Shown piece after piece: positions 46,125 through 54,529 of a stretch of 64,000 bases of DNA (position 1 is its first letter; every line of letters starts with the position of its first letter). The stretch lies in contig NZ_LMFI01000001.1 in NCBI RefSeq assembly GCF_001426745.1, positions 124,001-188,000 of the forward strand. Reading direction: 5' to 3'. The notes below the pieces were generated by a model. That model did not search any database and had not been told where the DNA came from. It saw only the letters and a list, made by a program, of their open reading frames with translations. Source of the DNA: Nocardioides sp. Root140 (GTDB lineage Bacteria > Actinomycetota > Actinomycetes > Propionibacteriales > Nocardioidaceae). Both the position numbers and the translations under genes were made by a program.

Positions 46125-46462
46125 TGAGTAGTGCCATCACCACCCACGTCCTCGACACTGCCCTCGGGCGCCCGGCCGCCGGCTGCCGCCTGCGGCTCGA
46201 GCACCTCGACGGCGACCGGGTCGTCATCCTCGCCGAGGCCGCGACCGATGACGACGGACGCGCCACCGAGCTCGGACCCGACCGGGTCGAGCCGGGCACC
46301 TACCGGCTGGTCTTCGACGTCGCGGCCTACGCCGCCGCGACCGGCCAGGACTGCTTCTTCCCGGAGGTCGGCGTCACCTTCGCGCTGACCGACGCGACCC
46401 TGCACCACCACGTCCCACTCCTGCTCAGCCCGTTCGCCTATTCCACCTACCGAGGGAGTTGA
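46124..46462 (+). CDS. uraH: 5-hydroxyisourate hydrolase (transthyretin-like)
   Basis: 112 aa. Second step of urate breakdown. The N-terminal ITTHVLDTALGRPA carries the catalytic histidine and the C-terminus ends YSTYRGS, the diagnostic tetrapeptide YRGS that separates HIU hydrolase from transthyretin. Confidence 0.97.
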   Translation: MSSAITTHVLDTALGRPAAGCRLRLEHLDGDRVVILAEAATDDDGRATELGPDRVEPGTYRLVFDVAAYAAATGQDCFFPEVGVTFALTDATLHHHVPLLLSPFAYSTYRGS

Positions 46463-46466
46463 TCCC

Positions 46467-47387
46467 ATGGCCATTCGCCTGGGCCCCAACCAGTACGGCA
46501 AGGCCGAGAGCCGCGTCGTCCGCATCTACCGCGACACCGCGCGCCACCAGATCCGCGACCTGAACGTCTCGTCCGCCCTGCGCGGCCGCTTCGAGGGCGC
46601 GCACATCAGTGGCGACCAGGGCGACGTACTGCCCACCGACACCCAGAAGAACACCGCATTCGCCTTCGCCAAGGAGAAGGGCGTCGGCGCGATCGAGGAC
46701 TACGCGCTCGCCCTCGCCGACCGCTTCATCGACGCGGCCCCCGCCGTCGACGGCGCCAAGGTCGAGGTCGAGGAGTACGCCTGGGACCGCATCCCCGTCG
46801 ACGGCTCCGGCCACGACCACGCGTTCGTCCGCACCGGCGGCGGCACCCGCACCACCGCGGTCAACGTCGACGGCCGCGGTGACGACCGGATCGCCCACGT
46901 GGTCTCCGGGTTCAAGGACCTGACCGTGCTCAAGTCGACCGGGTCGGAGTTCTTCGGCTACCTCAAGGACGAGTACACGACGCTCCCCGAGACCCACGAC
47001 CGGATCCTCGCCACCTCGCTGGTCGCCCGCTGGCGCTACGACGCCGCGTTCGTCGCCCGCGGTGACGTCGACTGGGACAAGTCGTACGACGCAGTGCGCG
47101 CCCTGCTGCTCCAGCGGTTCGCCGAGATCCACAGCCTCGCCCTGCAGCAGACGCTCTACGGCATGGGGGAGTCCGTGCTCGAGCAGCACCCCGAGATCGC
47201 CGAGATCAAGTTCTCCGCGCCCAACAAGCACCACTTCACGGTCGACCTGGCGCCGTTCGGCCTGGAGAACCCGGGCGAGGTCTTCATCGCCGCCGACCGC
47301 CCCTACGGCCTGATCGAGGCCTCCGTCATCCGTGACGACGCCACCGACGCGGGCAATGCCTGGCTCGGCCTGCCCGGCTTCTGCTGA
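46467..47387 (+). CDS. Urate oxidase (cofactor-free uricase)
   Basis: 306 aa. Tunnelling-fold uricase that oxidises urate to 5-hydroxyisourate. Active-site elements: YGKAESRVVRIYRD with the lysine, TDTQKNTAFAFAKEKG with the threonine, and PNKHHFTVDLAPFG with the histidine. It is the third gene of uraD-uraH-uricase-permease with only four bases of spacing. No xanthine dehydrogenase gene is in the window. Confidence 0.97.
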   Translation: MAIRLGPNQYGKAESRVVRIYRDTARHQIRDLNVSSALRGRFEGAHISGDQGDVLPTDTQKNTAFAFAKEKGVGAIEDYALALADRFIDAAPAVDGAKVEVEEYAWDRIPVDGSGHDHAFVRTGGGTRTTAVNVDGRGDDRIAHVVSGFKDLTVLKSTGSEFFGYLKDEYTTLPETHDRILATSLVARWRYDAAFVARGDVDWDKSYDAVRALLLQRFAEIHSLALQQTLYGMGESVLEQHPEIAEIKFSAPNKHHFTVDLAPFGLENPGEVFIAADRPYGLIEASVIRDDATDAGNAWLGLPGFC

Positions 47388-47395
47388 GGTGCGCG

Positions 47396-48808
47396 ATGAA
47401 CTTCCGCCGTCGTACGACCGCGCCTGCTTCCACGCGTCCTGAGGACGAGCGGCACCCGCCCGGGCAGCTGCTCGCCTACGGAACCCAGCACATCCTGACG
47501 ATGTACGGCGGCGTGATCGCGCCGCCGCTGATCGTCGGCGGTGCGGCGGGGCTGTCGGCCTCTGACATGGCACTGCTGGTCACCGCCGGACTGTTCGTCT
47601 CCGGGCTGGCGACCTTGTTGCAGACCCTCGGCCTCGGGCCGTTCGGCAGCCGGCTGCCGATCGTGCAGGGCATCTCGTTCGCCAGCGTCTCCACGATGGT
47701 CGCGATCGCCAGTGAGGACGGGCTGCGGCCGGTCTTCGGCGCGATCATCGTCGCCGGCGTGATCGGCCTGGTGCTCTCGTCGTTCTTCGCCCAGCTGGTG
47801 CGACTGTTCCCGGCCGTGGTGACCGGCAGCCTGATCACCGTCATCGGGCTCTCCCTGATGCCGGTGTCGTTCCGCTGGGCGATGGGCAACGAGGAGACGG
47901 CGTCCGACTTCGGGTCGATGACCAACATCGGGTACGCCGGCCTGACCCTGCTGATCATCCTGGTGATCAGTCGGCTGTTCCAGGGCGCGGTGTCGCGGCT
48001 CTCGATCCTGCTCGGTCTCGTGGTCGGCACAGTGATCGCGGCGCTGGCCGGTCGTGCGGACTTCTCGGCCGTCGGTGACGCGAAGCCGTTCGCCGCGCCT
48101 TCGGTCCTGCACTTCGGCACACCGACGTTCGAGATCGGCGCGATCGTGTCGATGACCGTGGTGATGCTGGTGATCATGACCGAGACCACTGCCGACATCC
48201 TGGCGATCGGCGAGATCGTCGACACCGAGGTGGACGCGAAGCGGGTCGCACAGGGGCTGCGCGCCGACATGGCCGCCACGACAGTGGCACCGCTCTTCGG
48301 CAGCTTCCCGTGCAGCGCGTTCGCGCAGAACGTCGGACTGGTCGCGCTGACCGGCATCAAGAGCAGGTTCGTCGTCGCGACGGGTGGGCTGGTCCTGCTG
48401 CTGCTCGGGTTGCTCCCGGTGGTCGGTGCCGTCGTCGCGGCGATCCCGTATCCCGTGCTCGGTGGCGCCGGCATCGTGCTCTTCGGTTCGGTCGCGGCCA
48501 GCGGCATCCGCACGCTGTCGCGGGTCAGCTATGAGGACAACCTCAACATGGTGATCGTCTCGGTCGCCGTCGCGGTCGGCATCATCCCGATCGCCGCCCC
48601 CACTTTCTGGGACGCGTTCCCGGAGTGGTTCGGCGTGATCATGCACTCGGGCATCAGCGCCACCGCCGTCGTCGCGGTGGTCCTGAACTACCTGTTCAAC
48701 GAGGTCACCGCCGGCAACAGGTCGGGCGCCTCCGTCTTCGCCGCGTCGGAAGACCGGCGCGACGGCTTCGGTGACCGGCTCGACGACGACATCCGTCACG
48801 CGGACTGA
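47396..48808 (+). CDS. NCS2 family purine permease (urate/xanthine type)
   Basis: 470 aa, about 12-14 membrane segments. QLLAYGTQHILTMYGGVIAPPL with the conserved QH motif, and FPCSAFAQNVGLVALTGIKSR as the NCS2 signature (in part AQNVGLVALTGIKSR). Position at the end of the urate operon suggests uptake of urate or xanthine. Confidence 0.93.
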   Translation: MNFRRRTTAPASTRPEDERHPPGQLLAYGTQHILTMYGGVIAPPLIVGGAAGLSASDMALLVTAGLFVSGLATLLQTLGLGPFGSRLPIVQGISFASVSTMVAIASEDGLRPVFGAIIVAGVIGLVLSSFFAQLVRLFPAVVTGSLITVIGLSLMPVSFRWAMGNEETASDFGSMTNIGYAGLTLLIILVISRLFQGAVSRLSILLGLVVGTVIAALAGRADFSAVGDAKPFAAPSVLHFGTPTFEIGAIVSMTVVMLVIMTETTADILAIGEIVDTEVDAKRVAQGLRADMAATTVAPLFGSFPCSAFAQNVGLVALTGIKSRFVVATGGLVLLLLGLLPVVGAVVAAIPYPVLGGAGIVLFGSVAASGIRTLSRVSYEDNLNMVIVSVAVAVGIIPIAAPTFWDAFPEWFGVIMHSGISATAVVAVVLNYLFNEVTAGNRSGASVFAASEDRRDGFGDRLDDDIRHAD

Positions 48809-48816
48809 CGTCAATC

Positions 48817-48854
48817 CGGCCGACGGCTTGGAGATTGCTCCAAGCCGTCGGCCG
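48817..48854 (+). terminator. Terminator of the urate operon
   Basis: Perfect 17-bp stem: CGGCCGACGGCTTGGAG at 48817-48833 and its complement at 48838-48854, loop ATTG. No strong T run follows, which is common in actinobacteria. Confidence 0.8.
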
Positions 48855-48948
48855 CTTCGTGGCCCTGGTTCGTGCCCGCTGTGACTTACCGCGCCGGACG
48901 TGCGCGGGTTCACTGGAATCCCACCCACGACTCATCGGGAGACAGGCC

Positions 48949-50337
48949 ATGCAGCTCACCAGTTCCGCACGCACTGCCCCCTCTGCAAGCACCGTCATCG
49001 AGGGCGCGACCATCGTCACGATGGACGGCTCACGGCGCGAGATCGCCGACGGGTACGTCGTGGTGCAGGGCTCGCGCATCGTCGACGTCGGCCCGGGCCC
49101 GGCGCCGTCGTACCCGGGTGCCCGGGTCGTCGACGGCCGCGGCTGCCTGATCACCCCGGGCTTCGTCAACACGCACCAGCACCTCTACCAGTGGGTCACC
49201 CGCGGGCTGGCCGCCGACGCGACGCTCTTCGAGTGGCTCACCACGCTCTACCCGGTGTGGGCCGGCATCGACGAGACCTCCGTCCACGTGGCGACCCAGG
49301 CAGGCCTGGCCCGCATGGCGCTCACCGGCTGCACCACGGCAGCGGACCACCACTACGTCTTTCCGCGTGAGGGCGGCGACCCGCTCGCCGCATCGATCGT
49401 GGCGGCGGAGGAGGTCGGGCTGCGGTTCCACCCGGCCCGCGGCTCGATGGACCTCAGCCGCAAGGACGGCGGGCTGCCGCCGGACTCGGTGGTCCAGGAG
49501 CGTGACGAGATCCTCGCCGTGACGGATGCCGCCATCACGCGCTGGCACGACCCGTCGCCCGGCTCGATGCTGCGGATCTCGGTCGGACCGTGCTCGCCGT
49601 TCTCGGTCAGTGAAGGGCTCATGCGTGACTCGGCCGAGCTGGCCCGACACCGCGGCGTACGGCTCCACACGCATCTCGCCGAGACCGTCGACGAGACCGA
49701 GTGGTGCGAGGTGCAGCGGGGCTGCACGCCCTTGGAGTACGCCGAGCAGTTGGGCTGGTCGGGCTCCGACGTGTGGTTCGCCCATGGCATCCACTTCGAC
49801 GACGCCGAGGTCAAGCGGCTCGGGGCGGCCGCGACCGGCGTCGCGCACTGCCCGAGCTCCAACGCCCGCCTCGGTGCCGGAATCGCCCGCGCCGCCGACC
49901 TGCGCGAGGCCGGCTCGCCGGTCGGCCTCGGTGTCGACGGCGCGGCCAGCAACGAAGCCGGGTCGCTGTTGGAGGAGGCGCGGCACGCGGTGCTCTTCGC
50001 TCGGGCGCGTGGTGGGCCGCGTGCCCTCGGCGTACGTGCCGCGTTGGAGATGGCCACTCTCGACGGTGCCAGGATCCTCGGCCGCGAGGACGAGATCGGG
50101 TCGCTCGAGGTCGGCAAGCTCGCCGACCTCGCCGTGTGGCGGCTCGACACGCTTGCCCATGCCGGCATCGACGATCCGGTGGCGGCACTCGTGCTCGGGT
50201 CGACCCCGCCGCTCGAGCTGCTGCTGGTCAACGGCCGTCCCGTGGTCGAGCAGGGGCGGATGGCCACGGTCGACGAGGAGTCGCTCGCGCGCCGAGTGGC
50301 CCGGGTGCAGCGCGACCTGGTCCGGAAGGCCGGTTGA
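48949..50337 (+). CDS. 8-oxoguanine deaminase-like amidohydrolase
   Basis: 462 aa. Metal-dependent amidohydrolase: GFVNTHQHLYQWVTRGLA (HxH), LHTHLAET (later histidines), AHGIHFDDAEV, and LGVDGAASNEAGSLLEEAR with the aspartate. The region ATLFEWLTTLYPVWA is typical of 8-oxoguanine deaminases (TLFEWL..LYPIWA in known members) and related AtzB-like enzymes. The product would be urate, so the enzyme feeds the adjacent urate pathway. ATG 48949 has GGGAGA nine bases upstream. Confidence 0.88.
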   Translation: MQLTSSARTAPSASTVIEGATIVTMDGSRREIADGYVVVQGSRIVDVGPGPAPSYPGARVVDGRGCLITPGFVNTHQHLYQWVTRGLAADATLFEWLTTLYPVWAGIDETSVHVATQAGLARMALTGCTTAADHHYVFPREGGDPLAASIVAAEEVGLRFHPARGSMDLSRKDGGLPPDSVVQERDEILAVTDAAITRWHDPSPGSMLRISVGPCSPFSVSEGLMRDSAELARHRGVRLHTHLAETVDETEWCEVQRGCTPLEYAEQLGWSGSDVWFAHGIHFDDAEVKRLGAAATGVAHCPSSNARLGAGIARAADLREAGSPVGLGVDGAASNEAGSLLEEARHAVLFARARGGPRALGVRAALEMATLDGARILGREDEIGSLEVGKLADLAVWRLDTLAHAGIDDPVAALVLGSTPPLELLLVNGRPVVEQGRMATVDEESLARRVARVQRDLVRKAG

Positions 50338-50338
50338 C

Positions 50339-51076
50339 GTGAGCGCCGACGCAGCCGCGCCCAGCGGGCCGGTCCAGTCGATCGGTCGCGCGCTCGGCCT
50401 GCTCGAGCACCTCGCCGACGCCGGCCAGCCCCTGGGGCTCTCGGAGCTCGCGGCACTCTGTCGGATCCCGGTCTCGACGACGCACCGGATGCTGGGCGGG
50501 TTGTGCCAGGCGGGCTATCTCTACAAGGGATCCGACCGGCGCTATCGCCTCGGCCCGCGTCTGGTCGCCCTCGGTGGTGCGGCCATGCTGCCGATCGCTC
50601 CCGACGTCTCCACCTGGCTGGCCAGGCTGGTCGAGGCCACCGGCGAGACGGCGAACGCCGCGACCCTGTGCGGGGACACGGTGCTCTTCGTCGCGCAGGT
50701 CCAGTCCTCACAGGCGATGCGCTCCTCGACCGAGGTGCACCGCCGGACGATGGCGCACTGCTCGGCCGTGGGGAAGGCGCTGTTGTCGCTGCTGGCCGAC
50801 GACGAGGTGACCGCGCTCGCGGAACGCACCGGTCTCGATCGACCTACTTCCCACACAGTTGGGTCAGTCTCGGAGCTGGTCGCTGCCGTTCGCGTCGTAC
50901 GCCGCCAGGGTTTCGCCCTCGACGACGAGGAGGAGGAGTACGGCGCGCGCTGTGTCGCCGTACCCGTGCCGTCCGCGCCGTTCCCGCTGGCGGTGTCCGT
51001 GGCCGGCCCGTCCGCCCGCGTCACCCGAGAGCGTGTTCCCGCCCTCGCCGCCGAACTGCACCGGGTGATCAGCTGA
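50339..51076 (+). CDS. IclR-family transcriptional regulator (IclR-2)
   Basis: 245 aa. N-terminal winged helix (SIGRALGLLEHLADAGQPLG, CRIPVSTTHRMLGGL) and a ligand-binding domain (AHCSAVGKALLSLLADDEV, EYGARCVAVPVPSAPFPLAV). It starts one base behind the deaminase stop and must be translated with it. It is more distant from IclR-1 and IclR-3 than those are from each other. The gene converges on the racemase gene with an eight-base overlap. Confidence 0.93.
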   Translation: MSADAAAPSGPVQSIGRALGLLEHLADAGQPLGLSELAALCRIPVSTTHRMLGGLCQAGYLYKGSDRRYRLGPRLVALGGAAMLPIAPDVSTWLARLVEATGETANAATLCGDTVLFVAQVQSSQAMRSSTEVHRRTMAHCSAVGKALLSLLADDEVTALAERTGLDRPTSHTVGSVSELVAAVRVVRRQGFALDDEEEEYGARCVAVPVPSAPFPLAVSVAGPSARVTRERVPALAAELHRVIS

Positions 51077-51806
51077 CCTCATGCACGGCACCGAGTGGCC
51101 AGCCGCTGAGTCGCTTCGTTCGCGGGGTGGCGTAGGTCCTGATCTTGCTGGTGGACAGACCGAGCCCGATCAGGGCTTCGGCGAGCTTGATGGCGGCGGT
51201 GACGCCGTCGACGACGGGCACGCCGGTGGCGGCCCTGACGGCGTGGTCGAGACCGGCCATGCCGCCGCAACCCAGCACGATCACCTCGGCCCTGTCCTCC
51301 TGGACCGCGCGCTGTGCCTGTGTGGTGATCGCCTTCACGGCGGCCTCGGGGTCCTCCTCGAGTTCGAGGACGGACAGCCCGCTGGAGCGCACGGATGCGC
51401 ATCGGGCGTCGAGGCCGGCCAACTTGAGCCGGTCCTCGATCAGGGGCACGGTGCGGTCGAGGGTGGTGACCACGGAGTAGGTGTGGCCGAGCAGGGAGGC
51501 GACGTGGCCGGCTGCTTCGGTGATGTCGACAACCGGCACGTCGAGGAGTTCCTGGAGACCCTCGCGGCCGTGCTCGCCGAAGCCGGCCTGCACCACGGCG
51601 TCGTAGGCGCCCTGGTAGCGGGCGACCGCGTCCATCACGCCAACCGCGGCGAGGTAGCTGTCGAAGTTGCCCTCGCAGGAGTCGGGACCGAACGAGGGAG
51701 TGAGGCCGATGATCTCGGTGCCGGGGGAGGCGACGGACCGGGCCGAGGCGACGATCGCGTCGGTCATCGAGACGGTGGTGTTGACGTTGACCACGAGGAT
51801 GCGCAT
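51069..51806 (-). CDS. Asp/Glu/hydantoin racemase family protein
   Basis: 245 aa. RILVVNVNTTVSMTD at the N-terminus and VIVLGCGGMAGLDHAV with the distal cysteine fit hydantoin/allantoin racemases. The position of the first catalytic cysteine is less clear: VQAGFGEHGREGL carries no cysteine where C normally stands (usually A-C-F-S/T-D), so activity may differ. It is the last gene of the minus-strand operon. Allantoin or hydantoin racemisation fits the urate context; this is inference. Confidence 0.82.
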   Translation of the reverse strand: MRILVVNVNTTVSMTDAIVASARSVASPGTEIIGLTPSFGPDSCEGNFDSYLAAVGVMDAVARYQGAYDAVVQAGFGEHGREGLQELLDVPVVDITEAAGHVASLLGHTYSVVTTLDRTVPLIEDRLKLAGLDARCASVRSSGLSVLELEEDPEAAVKAITTQAQRAVQEDRAEVIVLGCGGMAGLDHAVRAATGVPVVDGVTAAIKLAEALIGLGLSTSKIRTYATPRTKRLSGWPLGAVHEVS

Positions 51807-51829
51807 GAGGTGAGCCTTTCGTTGTTGGG

Positions 51830-52585
51830 TCAGGGCAGGACGGCGGCGATGTCCCAGCTGGCCCGGATCAGCAGTGGCACGACCCGGGAGACGACCTCGT
51901 CCGACATCCGGGTGGTGGGGCCGGAGACCGAGAGCGCGAACCGTTCCGCACTGTCCGGCACCAGGACTGCCACGCAGCGGACCCCCGTCTCCTGCTCTGC
52001 GTCGTCGAGCGCGTAGCCCGCCTCGGCGGTCAGGCGCAGTCTCTCGACGTAGGTGTCCGTGTCGGTGATCGTGTTCTCGGTGTAGCGCGGCATGCCGGTG
52101 CGGGCGAGCAGGCGGCGTACCTCGTCCTCCGCCATCGCGGAGAGGATCGCGTTGCCGGCCGCGCAGCAGTGCGGCAGTACGCGGCGGCCGACCTCGGTGA
52201 ACATCCGCATTGAACGGCTGGACGGGGCCTGGGCGACGTATCGCACCTCGTCCCCGTCCAGCATGGTCAGGTGCACGGACTCTCCGAGCTCGTCCGCAAG
52301 CCTGGCCAACCTCGGTTGCCCCCAGTTCGCGAGCAGCAGCCTGGAGGACGCGTGGCCCAGGCGGACGAGCGGAGCGCCCAGGACATACTTCCGTGAGGGC
52401 TCCTGGTGGAGGTAGCCGAGCTTGGCCAACGTGCTGACCAGTCGATGCATCGACGACAAGGGGAGGCGCGACTCGGCCGCCAGCTGAGCAACGCCCATCC
52501 TCCCGTCGTTGTCCGCGATCAGCTCGAGCACCTCGAACGCCCGCTGCAGCGAGCGGTGGGCTTCGACCTGGGCGCCGGTGGCCAC
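51830..52585 (-). CDS. IclR-family transcriptional regulator (IclR-3)
   Basis: 251 aa. Winged helix (SLQRAFEVLELIADNDG, ESRLPLSSMHRLVSTLAKLGY) and ligand domain (SMRMFTEVGRRVLPHCCAAG, GVRCVAVLVPDSAERFAL). Close paralogue of IclR-1. It lies six bases behind the ornithine cyclodeaminase-like gene and is thus within the operon it may control. Confidence 0.93.
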   Translation of the reverse strand: MATGAQVEAHRSLQRAFEVLELIADNDGRMGVAQLAAESRLPLSSMHRLVSTLAKLGYLHQEPSRKYVLGAPLVRLGHASSRLLLANWGQPRLARLADELGESVHLTMLDGDEVRYVAQAPSSRSMRMFTEVGRRVLPHCCAAGNAILSAMAEDEVRRLLARTGMPRYTENTITDTDTYVERLRLTAEAGYALDDAEQETGVRCVAVLVPDSAERFALSVSGPTTRMSDEVVSRVVPLLIRASWDIAAVLP

Positions 52586-52591
52586 GGCAGG

Positions 52592-53578
52592 TCAGCTGCC
52601 CAGGTCGATGGTCCGGCCGAGACCCTTGAGCAGCGCCTTCTCCACGACCATGCGTGCGGTCGCCATGTCCTGGATGGCGAGGCCGACCGAGTTGTAGAGC
52701 GTGATCTGGTCCGGCGAGCTGCGACCCGGCCTGCTCCCGGACGCGACTTCACCGAGCTCCAGGTCAAAGTGGTCGTAGCCGATGTCGCCGTTCGCGAACG
52801 GAATCATGACGTCGCCCGACTCCTGGCGTGCCACGTCCACCCGGTCGACGACGACCAGGCTGCGGCGGATGCCCTCGGAGTCGATCTCGCGGTGGTCCAC
52901 CCGTGGCGGCGCCCCCACGGCGTTGACGTGCAGGCCCGGCCTGAACCAGGCGCCGCTCACCAGCGGTTCCCTCGACGGGGTGAGCGTGCACAGGATGTCC
53001 GCCTGCGACACGACGTCCTCGACGGAGTCGGCCACCTCGACGTGCACGCCCGTCTGTCGGGCGTGCTCGACGAAGCCCGCGGCGGTCGCGCTGGATCGCG
53101 TCCAGACCAGGACCCGGTCCACGGGGCGCACCAGCCGAATGGCTTCGAGGTGTGCCCGAGCCTGCCCGCCTGCCCCGATGAGCCCGAGGCAACCGCCAGA
53201 CGGGTTCGCGAGGTGTCTGGTAGCCACGGCCGAGGCGGCGGCGGTGCGAAATCGGGTGACGATCCCACCGTCGATGAGCGCCTTCGGGGCACCCGTCGTC
53301 CCGTCGGCCAGCAAGATGGCGGACTGCTGGGCGGGCAGTCCCCGGGCCCGGTTGCTCGGGGTGTCGGTCATCAGCTTGACGCCCCCGACCTCCATGGAGC
53401 CGATGCCGGCGACCATCGGCACATAGAGCACGTCGCTGCCCTTCAGCTCGAAGGCCGCGCGCTCTGGCTGGATCGCGTCACCTGAGGCGAGGGCGAGGTG
53501 CGCCTGCTCCACGACCTCGATCACGTCGGTCATGTCGATGACCTCGGCCACGTCCGAGCGCGTGAGCACGATCGTCAT
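52592..53578 (-). CDS. Ornithine cyclodeaminase / mu-crystallin family enzyme
   Basis: 328 aa. NAD(P)-binding GLIGAGGQARAHLEAI and the substrate part GGVKLMTDTPSNRARGLP plus TLTPSREPLVSGAW fit the family, which includes ornithine cyclodeaminase, alanine dehydrogenase and ketimine reductase. The exact substrate cannot be read from sequence. ATG 53578 overlaps the upstream gene by four bases. Confidence 0.9.
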   Translation of the reverse strand: MTIVLTRSDVAEVIDMTDVIEVVEQAHLALASGDAIQPERAAFELKGSDVLYVPMVAGIGSMEVGGVKLMTDTPSNRARGLPAQQSAILLADGTTGAPKALIDGGIVTRFRTAAASAVATRHLANPSGGCLGLIGAGGQARAHLEAIRLVRPVDRVLVWTRSSATAAGFVEHARQTGVHVEVADSVEDVVSQADILCTLTPSREPLVSGAWFRPGLHVNAVGAPPRVDHREIDSEGIRRSLVVVDRVDVARQESGDVMIPFANGDIGYDHFDLELGEVASGSRPGRSSPDQITLYNSVGLAIQDMATARMVVEKALLKGLGRTIDLGS

Positions 53579-54498
53579 CGGGCTGCTCCGACGGTGCGTA
53601 CGGCGTCCTCGGCCGGGCGCGGGTCGACCAGGTCGTCGTAGCGGACCGGTTTTCCCACCAGGCCGTCCTCGACCTGGATCCGCAACCACTCGTCGTACCC
53701 CTCGGGCGCGATGCGGATGTCCTCCCAGATCCCGCGCTGACGCAGGTCGTCGACGATCTCGATCAGGTGGTCGGTCTCGATCCCCGGCCACTCGCGGGCC
53801 AGGAGCGACTTCGCCTCGACCGCGGAGTGCTCCCGCAGCCAGTCGTAGGCACGCTGCATCGCACGGCAGAAGCGCCACACCGTGTCGTCGCGCTCGAGCC
53901 GCTCACGGTCGGTGTAGTAGACGCTGTTGGGCATCAGCCCGCCGTCGACGTCGTGGCGTGCCACGATCGAGGCCTTGCCCGCACGCTCGAGGAGCGCGCC
54001 GTTGATGGCGTCGGTGACGAGCGCGTCGCCGTGCCCCCCGAGGAAGAGCTCGGTGAGGGTCGAGCCGGCCAGGTCGCGGACCCAGCGGACCTTGGTCATG
54101 TCGACCCCGGCCTTCCGCATCAGGCCAGCGGTGTGGACGTACGGCGCCGTGCCACCGGCCCCCGGGGCCAGGACGATCTTGCCCTCAAGGTCTCGCCAGG
54201 AGAATCCGGGAGCTGGCTCGCGCATCACCAGGACCTTCGGGTTTCGCGAGTTGAGGGCGGCGACGGCGACGTAGTCGCGGCCGCGGCCGTGATACATCGT
54301 CGGGACCCAGATCCCGCCCAGCACCAGGTCGGCGGTGCCGTCGCTGAGGTCGGTCAGGACCTGCGTCCAGTCCGTCGGCGCGCTGCGGGTGAAGTCGAGT
54401 CCCTCGTCCGCGAAGAAGCCCTGTTCGCGGGCGACGTACTCGGGGAGGTAGTTGGGCCAGTGGGAGGTGGCTGAGACGTGGAACTTGTCCATGGTCAT
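53575..54498 (-). CDS. NMT1/SsuA-like solute-binding fold protein without signal peptide
   Basis: 307 aa. Periplasmic-binding-like fold: SHWPNYLPEYVAREQGFFADEGLDF, DLSDGTADLVLGGIWVPTMY and GKIVLAPGAGGTAPYVHTAGL (quoted in parts of the fold) match the SsuA/THI5-like group. No signal peptide or lipobox is present, and no ABC permease or ATPase gene is near. It may therefore be a cytoplasmic enzyme or sensor of the operon rather than a transport protein. GAAAGGACC precedes the ATG at 54498. Confidence 0.75.
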   Translation of the reverse strand: MTMDKFHVSATSHWPNYLPEYVAREQGFFADEGLDFTRSAPTDWTQVLTDLSDGTADLVLGGIWVPTMYHGRGRDYVAVAALNSRNPKVLVMREPAPGFSWRDLEGKIVLAPGAGGTAPYVHTAGLMRKAGVDMTKVRWVRDLAGSTLTELFLGGHGDALVTDAINGALLERAGKASIVARHDVDGGLMPNSVYYTDRERLERDDTVWRFCRAMQRAYDWLREHSAVEAKSLLAREWPGIETDHLIEIVDDLRQRGIWEDIRIAPEGYDEWLRIQVEDGLVGKPVRYDDLVDPRPAEDAVRTVGAAR

Positions 54499-54529
54499 GG
54501 TCCTTTCGGAATTGGTGATCTGGTGGTGG

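Noticed and set aside
52592..53878. 428-aa reading of the cyclodeaminase-like gene
   Set aside because: The extra N-terminal 100 residues are antisense-like and lie over the binding-protein gene; ATG 53578 with a four-base overlap is the natural start.
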